From positions 46,854,163 through 46,918,162 of the forward strand of contig NC_092869.1 in assembly GCF_032062135.1 (NCBI RefSeq): DNA of 64,000 nt, read 5' to 3'. A program made the translations under genes and the position numbers. Positions 48,775 to 59,212 of the stretch are shown one piece after another (position 1 is the first letter of the stretch; every line of letters starts with the position of its first letter). The stretch comes from Pyxicephalus adspersus. Its lineage: Eukaryota > Chordata > Amphibia > Anura > Pyxicephalidae. The notes under the pieces were generated by a model. It ran no database searches and was not told where the DNA came from. It saw only the letters and a list, made by a program, of their open reading frames with translations.

Positions 48775-49480
48775 TTTTTTAGTTAGGTTGAAAAAAGACT
48801 TAAGTCTATCAAGTTCAACCACTAGGAAAAAAAACATATCACAGATAAAACCTTATAGATATAGTTGATCCAGAGGAAGGAAAAAACACTTATAAGTCCT
48901 GGTTCGATTTACTCCAACGGGAAAAAAGCCCTTCTTGATACCGTGAGGCAATTGGATGTTCCCTGGATCAGAAGTCTCTGTTATCTTTAATTTAAAGCAA
49001 TAATCCCCAGTTATATTCTGTGCTTTTAGAAATCATCCAGCTTTTTCTTAAAGCAATCTATAGAACTTGCTGAAACTATTTCCTGAGGGAGCCGATTCCA
49101 CATTTTCACAGACCTTACAGTGAAGAATCCCTTCCTTATCCAGAGCTTAAACTTCTTTTTCTCTGGACACAAAGAGCGCCCCCTTGTGATTTGTAATGAT
49201 CTCACAGTGAATAATCGGGAAGAGAGTTCTCTATATGGACCATTTATATATTTATACAGGGTGATCCTATCCCCCCCTTATACGTCTCTTCTCAAGGGAG
49301 AATAGATTCAGTTCAGCTAATCTCTCCTCATAGCGGAGCTCCTCCATTCCTTTTATTAGTTTAGTTGTCCTTCTCTGCACTCTCTCCAATCCCACAATGT
49401 CCTTTTTGTGAATTAGTGCCCAAAACTGGACTGCATATTCCAGATGAGGTCTAACCAATGCTTTGTATAGGGGCATCTAA
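48775..49480 (-). mobile_element. CR1/L2-group LINE, 5'-truncated 3' end
   Basis: Reading the minus strand: the end of the reverse-transcriptase frame, a stop at 49026-49028, then about 250 bp of 3' untranslated sequence with AGCACAGAATATAACTGGGG, CTTCCTCTGGATCAACT and GGTTGAACTTGATAGAC. The family tail recurs at 9675-10000. There is no poly-A tail, as is usual for CR1-type elements. Confidence 0.8.
49026..49476 (-). pseudogene. CR1-type reverse transcriptase C-terminal fragment
   Basis: The frame begins [17 protein letters not shown] and continues through [27 protein letters not shown] and [11 protein letters not shown], typical of the segment after the CR1 reverse-transcriptase core. One extra G in a 7-G run (about 49271-49277) breaks the frame. 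Read past that point, it goes on as ITLYKYING, FTVRSVKMWNRLPQEIV and ends KKKLDDF at 49026. The catalytic core is missing through 5' truncation. The single frameshift could be a mutation or a sequencing error in the homopolymer. Confidence 0.82.
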
Positions 49481-49949
49481 GTCATTTAGGTGAATTAGAA
49501 GGGTCCAGTTGAAAATGACAGATGACTGGGTCATAGTATTCAATACATGGCAGGTCTTGTGGACTGTTCCTGGTATGCAGTGGTTGATATCAAAAATGGT
49601 CCAAGAAAGGGCAACTGATGAACTGACAACAGGGTCATAAAATGCAGGTCAAATCCCTCAAAATACTTTATGTTGGCCATTAGTAATAGGCATCAGAACA
49701 CAAGCAATGTATTCTAGAATCTGATAACTGTTAAGCTCATTGGCTATAGTTGAAACTTTAGAACCTAAATTCATGCAGATAAAAATGTGTTTATATATAA
49801 AAATATATATAAAAATGTATCTTCTGTAGATATTAGGAAAAGGGTTTGATAAAAGTTTTTTTTTTTTGCCCAGAGCTAAGCTTTACTTTTCCTTGGAATC
49901 CCCAAATTCTTCTTCTTACCATCTCTCTTCCAATGTGTTTCAAAGTTTT
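49481..49949. other. No gene seen
   Basis: AT-rich sequence. Confidence 0.4.
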
Positions 49950-50240
49950 GGATTTTTCAAGGGATGTTTGGAGAACGCTGGAGCGGATAGATAATCATGG
50001 ACTTTCAATGTTCGGCATATGTAATGTTTGCAGTGCAGCTATGGGCTAGCTAGATTCCATAGCTGCCCTGCAAACATTACAATTGCATTTCAACATTGAT
50101 TCTTTCAAATCCAGTTATTATATGGATTATAGTTGGACTCCTTCCAGTCAAAGCCACTAGTTATCTCCTGGTTTAAACAAATCTCCATGATTATCTATCC
50201 ACTCTAACGTTCTCTATACATCCCCTGAAGAAGCCAAAAT
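49950..50240. repeat. Large imperfect inverted repeat with hammerhead-like base
   Basis: The inner stem pairs 50021-50044 with 50057-50080 at 23 of 24 positions around a 12-base loop. Outward, GGATAGATAATCATGG at 49984 finds its complement CCATGATTATCTATCC at about 50186, with about 90 extra bases in the right arm. The right arm ends at CCCCTGAAGAAGCC (50222), a hammerhead-like start whose GAAA is changed to GAGA. The left arm has the matching TTTTTCAAGGG. Confidence 0.7.
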
Positions 50241-50489
50241 GACGAGAGTTGTTTAACTATCTAACTAATAGGGGGCTATTTCTACATCTAGCCAGGAACC
50301 CAATATGTTTAGATATAGGTCTATTTATGCAATGAAGCCTTAATAGGATAGACCATTTGTAACGATTGTAATTGTTACTGATTGTTGATTTTGTAAATTA
50401 CTCACTACAATATATTTTTGTTTGCCCAGCTTTCTCTGTACTCTTTACACAATTATATTTCATGTTTACATCTAAGTTGGTATAGGTAG
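50241..50489. other. No gene seen
   Basis: AT-rich sequence, likely the tail of the element above. Confidence 0.35.
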
Positions 50490-51050
50490 GAGTGGATGAA
50501 AAGATTTTCCTTGGGATCCCATAAACAGAGGCAGAGCTTCGGTATGTGGAGTAAGACAGATGTAGCGATTACACCCGGCAGGCATTTCTCGCCCAGAAAT
50601 ATATGTGGTCTATTAGCGGTTCATGAATGCTGCCCGGGGGGCAAAGAAGTCTTCACAGCTGATCTGCTGTTCCACTATGAATTACTTCTATGCACTGGGA
50701 GATTTTCCATGGCTTGCTGAGCCAACATAAAATGAGGGAAACTGTTCTGTGTATAGAAACAGAGGAGCAGAACAGCCAAATATCACAACAAAAGCTTGAA
50801 TGTTATTTAGCAGGCAAACAGTTGTATCCCTAATTAGATGGGCTTCAAAGTTCTAACACAAGTTTGTGATAAACTGTTTCAAGCAGGTGAAATGCACCAA
50901 CAACGACATTCTCGAAAACTGCCCAGACTAATGCCTACTTTGGGTCACATGGTCACATATGACAGATCTTTCCATTGGCTAAATTCAGTGATGAGAGGAA
51001 AAAACTGTAGTGCACTGCACAAGAAAATTTAGTCCATTAAACTGTTTGTT
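50490..51050. promoter_or_regulatory. Candidate conserved non-coding block (texture only)
   Basis: Repeat-free sequence of even composition with retained CpG (GTAGCGATTACACCCGG, CTATTAGCGGTTCATG). Two short frames have no known domain. Inference only. Confidence 0.25.
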
Positions 51051-51358
51051 TTCAATGATTAACTTAGCTCTTAGCTTTTCTATTTATATTGTTCAATGTT
51101 GGATTTAGTTTGGCTTTAACTATAACAATTTACAATGTTGGTAGCATTTGCAGATAATTTTTATGAACATAAAGTTCATGGTCCACGTGTCTTTCCTTCC
51201 TGAGCACTGACAGAGTATGCAGGACTATTCTCTCCACAGTATCCAGCAAGATATTTGATCCCCCAACAACACAACTCTCTATGGTGATGACAAACCTTAA
51301 AAGTCTATCCCCTTCTTCTGAAAGGTTTCCCCTTGAAACCTGAACTTCCTTGAACTTA
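51051..51358. other. No gene seen
   Basis: Unique-looking sequence. Confidence 0.4.
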
Positions 51359-51363
51359 CTACC

Positions 51364-51976
51364 TGTCACAGTATCTCAGGGCGGAATAGTGGACCCTCCA
51401 TGTCAGCAGCCTGCTTGGCAGGGACGTGTACGGGGCGCAGAGTCTAAGGCACCAGCCTCAGGCTTCACCAGCGCACTCCGAAAGAGGTGTTTCTGCCCCG
51501 TGCACGCAGGTGCTGGTAAGTGCTGACTGGTAGGACCAAAGTGAAGTACAGGATCTTGAGGAAAAAATGTATTCAGGCAAGCCAAAGGTCAGAGCAAGCG
51601 GCAATCCAGAGCAGTTAGACAGAGCCCGGGTCAGTATGCCAAAGTGTCAAGAACAGGATCAGGAAATGCAGACCAGAACCTTGAAGCAGAGCCCAGGAGA
51701 ACTCCTTGTGCAGATAACATTCTGTTGCCACTCATTTACTTTTAAAGGGAAGTCATGCAACCAGCATGGTAATAGAACCAACCACCAGAGGGAGTGGTGG
51801 AGCAGGGTAAGGGAACTAGGGTAAGGGAACTGGTCTCAAGGAGTCAGATGAGTCAGAGAAAGAAGTGACCAGTGGATAGGATACTTGGCCAGAGGTGCTG
51901 CTGCTGTCTGAAGGAATGCAAGTTGGGTGGGGCAGAAGAAAGCACAGATCCCCTGGTCCTGTGGCACTTTGGGACA
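51364..51976 (-). mobile_element. Solo LTR, subfamily A copy 2
   Basis: It begins TGTCACAG and ends TTTGGGACA. The flanks CTACC (51359-51363) and CTACT (51977-51981) match at 4 of 5 positions. It shares AATAGTGGACCCTCCATGTCA and the CACA-ATCCCCTGG end block with the 4098 copy, but is 135 bp shorter. No internal genes are nearby. Confidence 0.68.
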
Positions 51977-51981
51977 CTACT

Positions 51982-52075
51982 CTTGAACAAAGACACCTAC
52001 ACTTACCTTTGTAGAAGTGAATGTAATTTTTTCAGGTGAACTTTATAAGTGGTTGGAATTTTATATTCCCCTTGA
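51982..52075. other. Short spacer
   Basis: Probably the upstream part of the ribozyme-bearing element. Confidence 0.35.
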
Positions 52076-52114
52076 TATCCCCTGAGGAAGCTATTTGCGA
52101 AACGCGTTGGGATA
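52076..52114 (+). ncRNA. Hammerhead-ribozyme-like motif, copy 7 (best stem I)
   Basis: Core CTGAGGA at 52082-52088, extra A, stem II GC/GC with loop TATTT, GAAA at 52099-52102, stem III AC-GC-GT. Position 17 is T (52108). Stem I pairs TATCCC (52076-52081) with GGGATA (52109-52114), six perfect pairs. The T at 17 and the weak stems II and III argue for low activity as a monomer. Confidence 0.55.
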
Positions 52115-52275
52115 CTAGGACTTATTGAAGGAATTCAACCATATTGTAACACCTGGTCACTTAGATGGACTCTTGTATATCCCTGTACTAATGTGCTTGA
52201 TGTGAGATGTAAAGATTTCTGCCAAAATGTACAGATGTATAACATAATTCAATAAATCTGTATACTTTTAGGTTT
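52115..52275 (+). mobile_element. Probable 3' part of the ribozyme-bearing element
   Basis: About 135 AT-rich bases end in TTCAATAAATCTGTATAC, parallel to the 6977-7150 stretch after copy 2. Non-coding. Confidence 0.35.
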
Positions 52276-53318
52276 AATTATGTATGTTAGTTTTTCTAAC
52301 AACCTTAGAACCCCGGCCTCTCATTTAAATCCAGACCTGGCTATGGGGCTCGTGTTATTTTGGTATATTTAGGGGTTGGTTGCTGCAAAACTACTTTGGC
52401 AATAAGGTAACCCCTTTTCTTTTTATCTGTGTACGTTCAGATCTACATAAGGAGTAACATAGAAAGTTGTAATTACAGTGTACTACATAACCTCCTTAGT
52501 ATCTGACCACAGAGATCTTGCCAGGGACAATGTGAAGCTGCTTAGGGATACAAAAAACATAAAGAACTAAATAGATGATTTTTTATTGTAATAAGGGTGT
52601 TTCTTCTATTTTTTTTACAAAGAATAGTTCTAATAATCGTCTCTCTTTGTAAATGAAAAATGTTATTCTGTTAAGAAGTCAGGGTCATTTACCACAGGAG
52701 AACATCTTATATTACACTTAAAATGAAATCCCAGTTCATATTTCTTAATAACAAGCTATATGGATTGTGGCTGACTGACCAATTCACCCCACGGTCTGAC
52801 CTCGGAGGAGAAATATCCCAACAAAGGCTTTTGCGTGAGAAAATTGAAACTATATTTTAACTGCATTGTATGGGGAAACAGAATGCAGTTTTACAGTTTA
52901 AAAAAATATATATATATGGAGAGGAGATGCTCATTTCATGATAATAGGAAAGTCAAAGCACCTAATTGTATGAGAGATACATTTCTATAAAAAGAGGGGC
53001 TATGTATATATAGAGAAGGGTTCCTATATTTTTATTGCCTATTATGTTTGGATAAATACAACATAATTTCTTTTTGTAGGTAATAATGATATAAATATAC
53101 AACGTCTGTCTATGAAATAATAACTGACTTTCTTTTATTTATTTGACAATTCTAATGTGTGTCCCCTTCAATATTTTCTCTTTTCACAATAAAGCACCAA
53201 TGTCGTCTTGTTTCCCACTGGTGAAAGGTGTGGAGCAGATCAGTTTCTGTTATTTGATGTTTTTTTTCTTTACTGCATCTAATGACTCAAGCGTGATCCT
53301 TTATTCACCTATTTCATT
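52276..53318. other. No gene seen
   Basis: AT-rich sequence with short TA tracts near 52905. Confidence 0.4.
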
Positions 53319-53610
53319 TTAGGTAAAAGAAAAAAGTCTCAAGGTGCCAAATCTGGTGAATATGGAGGATGTTCCAGCGTAGTAATGTGTTTGTCGGTCA
53401 CAGAAAGTGCTGTGTGAGAAGGAGCATTGTCCTGATGAAGAATGAAACCATTTCCCACATTTCTGCCGTCTTTTCCTGACTTTCTCAGCTTTGTCTTCCC
53501 TATAATAATGTTGGGTCACTGTTGTGTCTTCTGGAACCCATTCTGCCAAAATGACGCCTTCATGTCACAAAACACGATGATCATGGACAGGCAGAGCATC
53601 ACACCTACCA
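53319..53610 (-). pseudogene. mariner-like transposase relic
   Basis: The minus strand reads HEGVILAEWVPEDTTVT, then (after frame changes) FILHQDNAPSHTALSV with the second catalytic Asp and LEHPPYSPDLAP with the third. A stop interrupts directly after this motif, where the frame would go on as DFFL. The spacing between the two Asp residues is shorter than the usual 34, indicating a small deletion. Same subfamily as 30860-31170. The N-terminal part is not recognisable. Confidence 0.75.
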
Positions 53611-53686
53611 GTGATCCTCCACCATTCAAGGGATATGTTTAAAACCCTGATTGCTCTTGACAAATCACCTGATAGTTTCGTCTCAA

Positions 53687-53726
53687 CTTCCCTGAAGAAG
53701 CCAAATGACGAAACGCGCTTGGGAAG
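53687..53726 (+). ncRNA. Hammerhead-ribozyme-like motif, copy 8 (partly degraded)
   Basis: CTGAAGA, extra A, GCC...GAC, GAAAC, GCGC. TTCC/GGAA still pair in stem I but with a base offset, and the A15-U16 pair is lost (C instead of U). Probably inactive. Confidence 0.42.
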
Positions 53727-53958
53727 GTTCTTTAATGCTGTTTCAATACATGTATTTAACATTTGCCAAAAACCCCTCTTTCTTCCTGGTTTCATCAGTT
53801 CCTGCCTCTCAAGGGAACCAAAATTAGTTTTATTTAATATTGCTAACAGACTCATATTTTCATGGTCCATCATAAAAATTTGTTATTAACACAAGAGGAC
53901 TTTTTGAAGTATAAATCTTTTTATCTTGTCTCGGGAATATTAGTTACATACATGTGGC
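53727..53958. other. Unassigned; frames are shadows
   Basis: The frames at 53565-53889 on both strands have no known domain and overlap the motif and the mariner relic. Confidence 0.35.
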
Positions 53959-53998
53959 CATGATGAAGGAGACACTAATGGTCCTGAAACGTGTCATA
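53959..53998 (+). ncRNA. Degraded hammerhead-like motif, copy 9
   Basis: ATGATGA (C3 lost), then AGGAGAC...GGTCCT as a longer stem II, then GAAACGTGTC. The missing C3 predicts no activity. Confidence 0.35.
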
Positions 53999-54850
53999 GT
54001 GCAAACAAACATTTGTTGCCTTTGTCATTGTTGTATATACACACAATATTACTTTTTTATTTTTTCTCTCAATAGCAAGAAAAAGTATAAAAGTATGTTT
54101 ATATAGTATATTAACTTTAGGACAACCAACAAAAATTAATGCACTACATATGCCATCTATAACAATTCTGAACTGAACAAGAGATAAACAACTTAAAACC
54201 TAAAGATAATTTATCTTATGTGATGCAGTAAAATCTTCTCTTTTATAAAACCATTTTTAGGCAGGGATAAGAATTCTGGCCTGTATTATTGCCACGGCAG
54301 CAGTAAAAGCACTTTGACATGTAATATGAATTTCTATGGAGCCATTATTCAGATGCCTGATTCCTAAGCTCATTCTCCACAATAAACACCCACGGTTTCT
54401 CCTTTGTTGTTTGGCAAAGAGAAAAACACTTGAACAAGACTAATATAAAAAAGTTGATTTTGGCTTAGCGTCTCCTTTGATAGGTTGTTTTGCATTCTTT
54501 AGCATTCGTGAAAGAATGGATATCCATCAAATATCACTAAATGGCTTTTTTAAAAAGGTTCTTTTAATATTTTTTTTACCAAATATTTTTTGTCATTCTT
54601 CATCTTGAGTGATTATTAAACCTTATTCAACTGCACATTTTTTGTGTTCTCATCTTCCCATCTGTTCAATTCCAGCTATGTGATATTTACTTTGGAAGTC
54701 AAGTTCTGTACTTCTTCTTAAACTGACCCCCTGCCAATTATAAATCCCATTGGAAGTATTTTTTTTTTTGTTTACATTTTTATATTTTTTTCTTTACATT
54801 TTTATTTAACTTTTACATTTTATTTTTTATTTTTAATACTTTTTTTCCAT
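53999..54850. other. No gene seen
   Basis: AT-rich sequence with T-rich runs near 54760-54845. Confidence 0.4.
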
Positions 54851-55402
54851 GGCTACGTACACACGTCAGATGATTCTCGGCTGAAAATCGCCTCAGGGCT
54901 GATATTGGAATTGAATCTGGCGTGTGTGCAGGGCTTGTCATTTGTTGCTCACGGACCCGTCCTGCATCCTGAGAACGCTCCTTTGTTCTCCCCCCTCTCC
55001 ATAGAGCAGAATGTCTCTGTACATACATCTGTCGTCCTGTCTTTTGTCATTGGAAAAGATCATGAAAGCTCCTTTCCAAGGACAATTATTGAATGTTTTT
55101 ACGCAGCCTAAGACTGATGATTCTCGTCAAATAATCGACTTAGCGCTAGTATCGGACAAGAATCTAGGATGTGTACAGTGCTCATCTGACATTGTTCATG
55201 GTTTCAACCAGGCGGAATTCACGAACAAACAAGCAATCGTAATACAAGTGAAGGGGATAGAGCACAGCGGGGTGCCGCTCCATCATTCTCCCCACTCCTC
55301 TCTCCACAGAGCAGAATAGTGCTGTGTGTACAGCACTTGTTCAGTCTTTTGTCATTAGAAAAGGATCCTTCACAATTATTGAACGTGTGTACGCAGCCTA
55401 AG
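54851..55402. mobile_element. Two tandem hairpin-rich GC miniature elements
   Basis: Unit one runs from GGCTACGTACACACGTCAG (54851) to ACGCAGCCTAAG (55112). Unit two runs to GTGTGTACGCAGCCTAAG (55402). Both carry the GAGCAGAAT, TGTACAG and AAAAGGATC-type blocks of the 24331 copy, but the internal stems are eroded. CCAT touches both outer edges. Frames here are shadows. Confidence 0.6.
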
Positions 55403-55429
55403 CCATGAGGTTGGTCATGTGACGCACAG

Positions 55430-55922
55430 TAGAATGAGCTAGCAAAATTTTTATTTTCGTTTTCGAGGCAAATCAGAACAGTTAGCGAGAATGGCCTTGT
55501 GATTTACCACAAGGTCGTGTTCTTTCTGAACTCCGATGAACTCTCAACTCTCAAGAAACTCCATTGAGAGTTCACCTGCAGTCACAGCTGGTTGGAAGCA
55601 CTCGCATGCCTCCAATTAGCTGTGACCGCAAGTTCCCACACTCCCAGGGCAGTACTTATCAGCCCAATGACCATGGGAACCGAAATCCATTGAGAGTACA
55701 TCTAAGTTTGCCTGTAGTTACAGCTGATTGGAAGCACTCGCAGGCCTCCAACCGGCTGTGACAGCAGGTTCCCACATTCCCTGGGCTGTACTTATCAACC
55801 CAGGGAGCGTGGGAACCTGCACCCTGGACATCAATGAAACTGGTTCGCTGAAATTTCGTGGACCTATAGGAAGTTCATGGAAATTTTTGTGAGAATGTCA
55901 GAGGCATTCTCGCTCATCCCTA
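55430..55922. mobile_element. hAT-like non-autonomous element
   Basis: The left end TAGAATGAGC and the right end (reverse complement TAGGGATGAGC) are inverted. The flanks ACGCACAG (55422-55429) and ATGCACAG (55923-55930) are an 8-bp duplication with one mismatch. The interior repeats GATTGGAAGCACTCGCAGG/GTTGGAAGCACTCGCATG and AGCTGTGACCGCA hairpins. No transposase. Confidence 0.7.
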
Positions 55923-55930
55923 ATGCACAG

Positions 55931-57289
55931 GTTCCTCTTAGCTTCTTCTTTGAAGAAGCTTAGCTTCTTCTTTGACTATAACACGGTGACAGTAATAAAA
56001 AGAAAATCTGGCCAATGGAACTACACAAACATGTTTCTAATCCTTTCCCACTCTACCCAGCACTAAAAAAATCTCTTGCAGACCTGCAGCTTGCTACACA
56101 CACCGCAATCAACTTTAGGACATACGTAAGCCCTGGTCTTTTCCACTGCTACTTCTCCTTCCTTCCCACCATGGCGATTCCTAGCTGTCAAAATGTGAAT
56201 TCCTGCAGATTTTTACAGTGGTCATAGCCACTCTAATAAAGGAAGATTTGTAGTGTTTGTTCAGAAGCATTGTTAGGAAATCATGTTACATTATTGTTAC
56301 ATTGCATTCCTTTGTTATATTGCTTCCATTAATTTTGGGATCAAAGGTATGACCCTTCATTTACATATTCTATAAAAAAAAACTGAAATAAAATGTTGTT
56401 TTTTTATCTTCCCTTCCTTTTTTTGTTATTCTTTTACTTCTGATTTTTTTATCAATATTATTTCTATTGTTTCATCCATTAACATAGAAGGAAAGAAATT
56501 ATTTTTTACATTTCAAGGATCTTCTTCTAAACCCCATCTCTAATCTGTGTTTTGGTATTACCATAACAAGAAAAATGTTTCTTTATCCAAATAAATGTTA
56601 CACATCACTGCCCTTGGGATGGAATGCTTGATACAATCTATCTAACATGCACTTGGCCCAGTAACCACTCATTACTCCACAAAGCCTTTAGCATTAATGT
56701 CTAATTACAATGTGTAGACATGGTTATGCAAATTGGATATTTATCCTTTCCTAATCATTTGATATCAAACTACCTACATCCCCTGAAGAAGCATTGGGTT
56801 TTAGAAATTAATCTTTATATCTATATGAATTGATGTGGGCAATTGCTAATATTTGAATGATTACTGATTACAGAATCTGATGTTCTTTTCCCAAGTAAAT
56901 GAGATGAAACTTTTACTTTTTGAAATGTATAACGTTAAAATTGTGAACAGTAAAACCCCTCTTTCCATTTAGACCTGATTTAGTTTTTTCTTATCCTCTC
57001 TTGGTTGGTGATTTACATAATCTGTACAAGGTGCCTATCCTCACCATTTCCTATTTTCCCTTTCTTCACTTATAATATAACAAATAATAAAAAAAACAAC
57101 ATAGTATACCAAAATTGTAGAATAAATGGTAAAATGTACAACAGCACAAGTTTAACACGAGTTTACCACACGTTTAAACACAAACACTGGCCAATGGTTG
57201 AATAGAAAATAAAATAATTATTAAAAGACAACATCACCAAAATAATATCACATAATATTTATTACTTTGTAAATCAAATTTGCTGCTAA
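55931..57289. other. No gene; degraded hammerhead-like start at 56779
   Basis: CCCCTGAAGAAGCATTGG and a later GAAATTAA resemble the motif family but lack the GCGT part. The rest is AT-rich. Confidence 0.35.
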
Positions 57290-57870
57290 ATGAACAGGTT
57301 CATAGCAGAGAAAATAATCTAGTCCAGGTCTCCATCAGAAATTGCGGGAGTCCTTTCTTAGTAAACCATTTGGGCCCCCCCTCTACCATGTCTAAAACTT
57401 TGAGCATTGCAAAGGTCAAGCTTTTTTGGATGGGTCCTGAACAGAAGTACCTCTTACCCCAACATGATGGCAACCCTGTTCCGGTCTACAGAGAGTTACC
57501 AGGTCTAGTTAGCAGATGGGAACTGAAGATGCTAAGTCATTTCAATAATGTGGGAGCCCATAAAGATCTACTGTATGCAATGTATTAATGCACATGTGTT
57601 ATTGTGTGTTATCTTGTGCGCTCATGTGCATTCAGGGCTCGTTTTGGATTAGGACAACAATTGCCCAGAGCCCCAATTAACAGAATGGCATCAGGGCTGA
57701 AATGCATTTGGGGAGCCAATTACTCCCTCCACAGCCCCACTTTTCCTAATGTCATCCCAGTGTGCATTGCAGACAGAGCGCCCATGAAAACCAATGGACT
57801 GCCTATCAGCTTCCCATTGTGTACCCAAAGAGCTTCAATTATCCCAAACAGGGCTAATATTGGGTTTTAA
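57290..57870. other. Unassigned stretch with two open frames
   Basis: Frames of 102 and 88 codons (57280-57588, 57604-57870) have no motif I recognise, no splice context and no paralog in the window. They may be an old repeat or chance. Confidence 0.25.
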
Positions 57871-57974
57871 TAATATATGTCCTCGATGATGGAACTCTTT
57901 ACATCTTTATATGGATCCTTGGATGGATGGATCCTTAAAACTAGATTGAAGACATCCAGTATTTAGGGAAATAA

Positions 57975-58202
57975 TGGGCCTGATTTATTAAAGCTCTCCA
58001 AGGCTGGGGAGGATACACTTTCATTAGTGAAGCTGGGTGATTTATTTGCAAAGCTGACATGGATTTATTAAAAGTCGTTTGCTATTTGTAGCAAATGTTT
58101 TCAGTTCTTGAACAGATTCATTCCAGGTTTGCTGGATCACCCAGCTTCACTGATGAAAGTGTATCCTCTCCAGCCTTGAAGAACTTTATTAAATCAGGCC
58201 CA
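57975..58202. repeat. Palindromic miniature element, best copy (228 bp)
   Basis: The left arm starts TGGGCCTGATTTATTAAAG and the right arm ends with its reverse complement TTTATTAAATCAGGCCCA. Inside, CAGTGAAGCTGGGTGA pairs with TCACCCAGCTTCACTG. The two arms together could form one hairpin of about 110 bp. Target duplication is unclear. Confidence 0.88.
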
Positions 58203-58369
58203 ATGAAGAGGAGCAATTCTGTTTTTTTTTTTTTTTTTATATATACATAGCCCAGAGTCAGGCTTTAAGCTCCCAGGCAGAATCTCGCTTCATTAATTGA
58301 TTTATGTTTCAGACTCAGAAATGGAAATAATAAAATAGAAAGTTATTCTGATTATTTTGTGCTTATTTT
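58203..58369. other. Short spacer with poly-T run
   Basis: A T run lies at about 58221-58238. Otherwise nothing. Confidence 0.45.
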
Positions 58370-58950
58370 TGAAAGCCGGCTCTGAGATAGAATGATGCTG
58401 CAACACATTTTGTTTATTAAAAGATTCAGGTGAAATAATAGGCATTTTTATGATTTTTTTTTTTTGAGGTTGAACTCATCTCAGCGCGATGCTGGAAAAG
58501 CCTCCTTTCCGCCCGCCTAATTAAGAGCAGTGTCAGTGTAATTCAAAATATAAAGTTTCATCAGAGGTAGTCTTGCTAACTTCAAATTAAACCGTTCTCC
58601 GGGGACTTGAATTTGCACTCGTTTCATTCTGCCCGTCAATCATATCTCGCCCAACACTTGATATCTCCGTGTCGACCTCGCACAAAATTGGAATCAGTCA
58701 TTCCAATCCCCCTACCAAACTCTTCAATCATTCTAATTATAACTGGGCTTCGGGTTTTTCCACTGTTAATGGTTTTTTGTGCTTCGGCATTTGCAACATG
58801 TGCAGTTATCAGCTAAAGCGCCATCTGGAAAGGCCGAGGAGTAGCGGAGGGAAAGTCATAAAGGTGAAGATGAGTCTAATGTGGACAGATCCCGCTGTGA
58901 GTTCTGATAACCCGCGTGCAGAATATGCTGGATAGTTATGTCAAATGGTT
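58370..58950. promoter_or_regulatory. Candidate conserved non-coding block (texture only)
   Basis: Repeat-free with many retained CpG, even composition and words such as GTCAATCATATC and AGTTATCAGCTAAAGCG. A possible 88-codon frame (58669-58935) has no known domain. The strongest such block by texture, but still inference. Confidence 0.3.
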
Positions 58951-59208
58951 CAATATTCCTGACATAAATTACTATGCTCCTGCTCGGGTATTTTACAGAC
59001 TGGATTCTTGTATTTTTTGGAAAAAATGTGGAACTCCAGGCAAATAGCTAAATGCACAGATAATATTCTTATAAGAAAATGCAATACCTGCCCAAATGAT
59101 TTTCTTTCAGGCGTTGGATTTACATCGCTGACTCAGCACAGCCAAGAGGATAGATCCACCAATTCATCTGATATGGTTATGGAATATAATGGTGTCATAG
59201 ATAGATAG
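58951..59208. other. No gene seen
   Basis: Unique-looking sequence ending in a short GATA tract (59199-59210). Confidence 0.4.
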
Positions 59209-59212
59209 ATGG

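Noticed and set aside
50021..50080. microRNA precursor from the 23/24-bp hairpin
   Set aside because: The stem is nearly perfect and extends into a much larger inverted repeat, which fits a transposon palindrome better than a microRNA. Small-RNA data would be needed.
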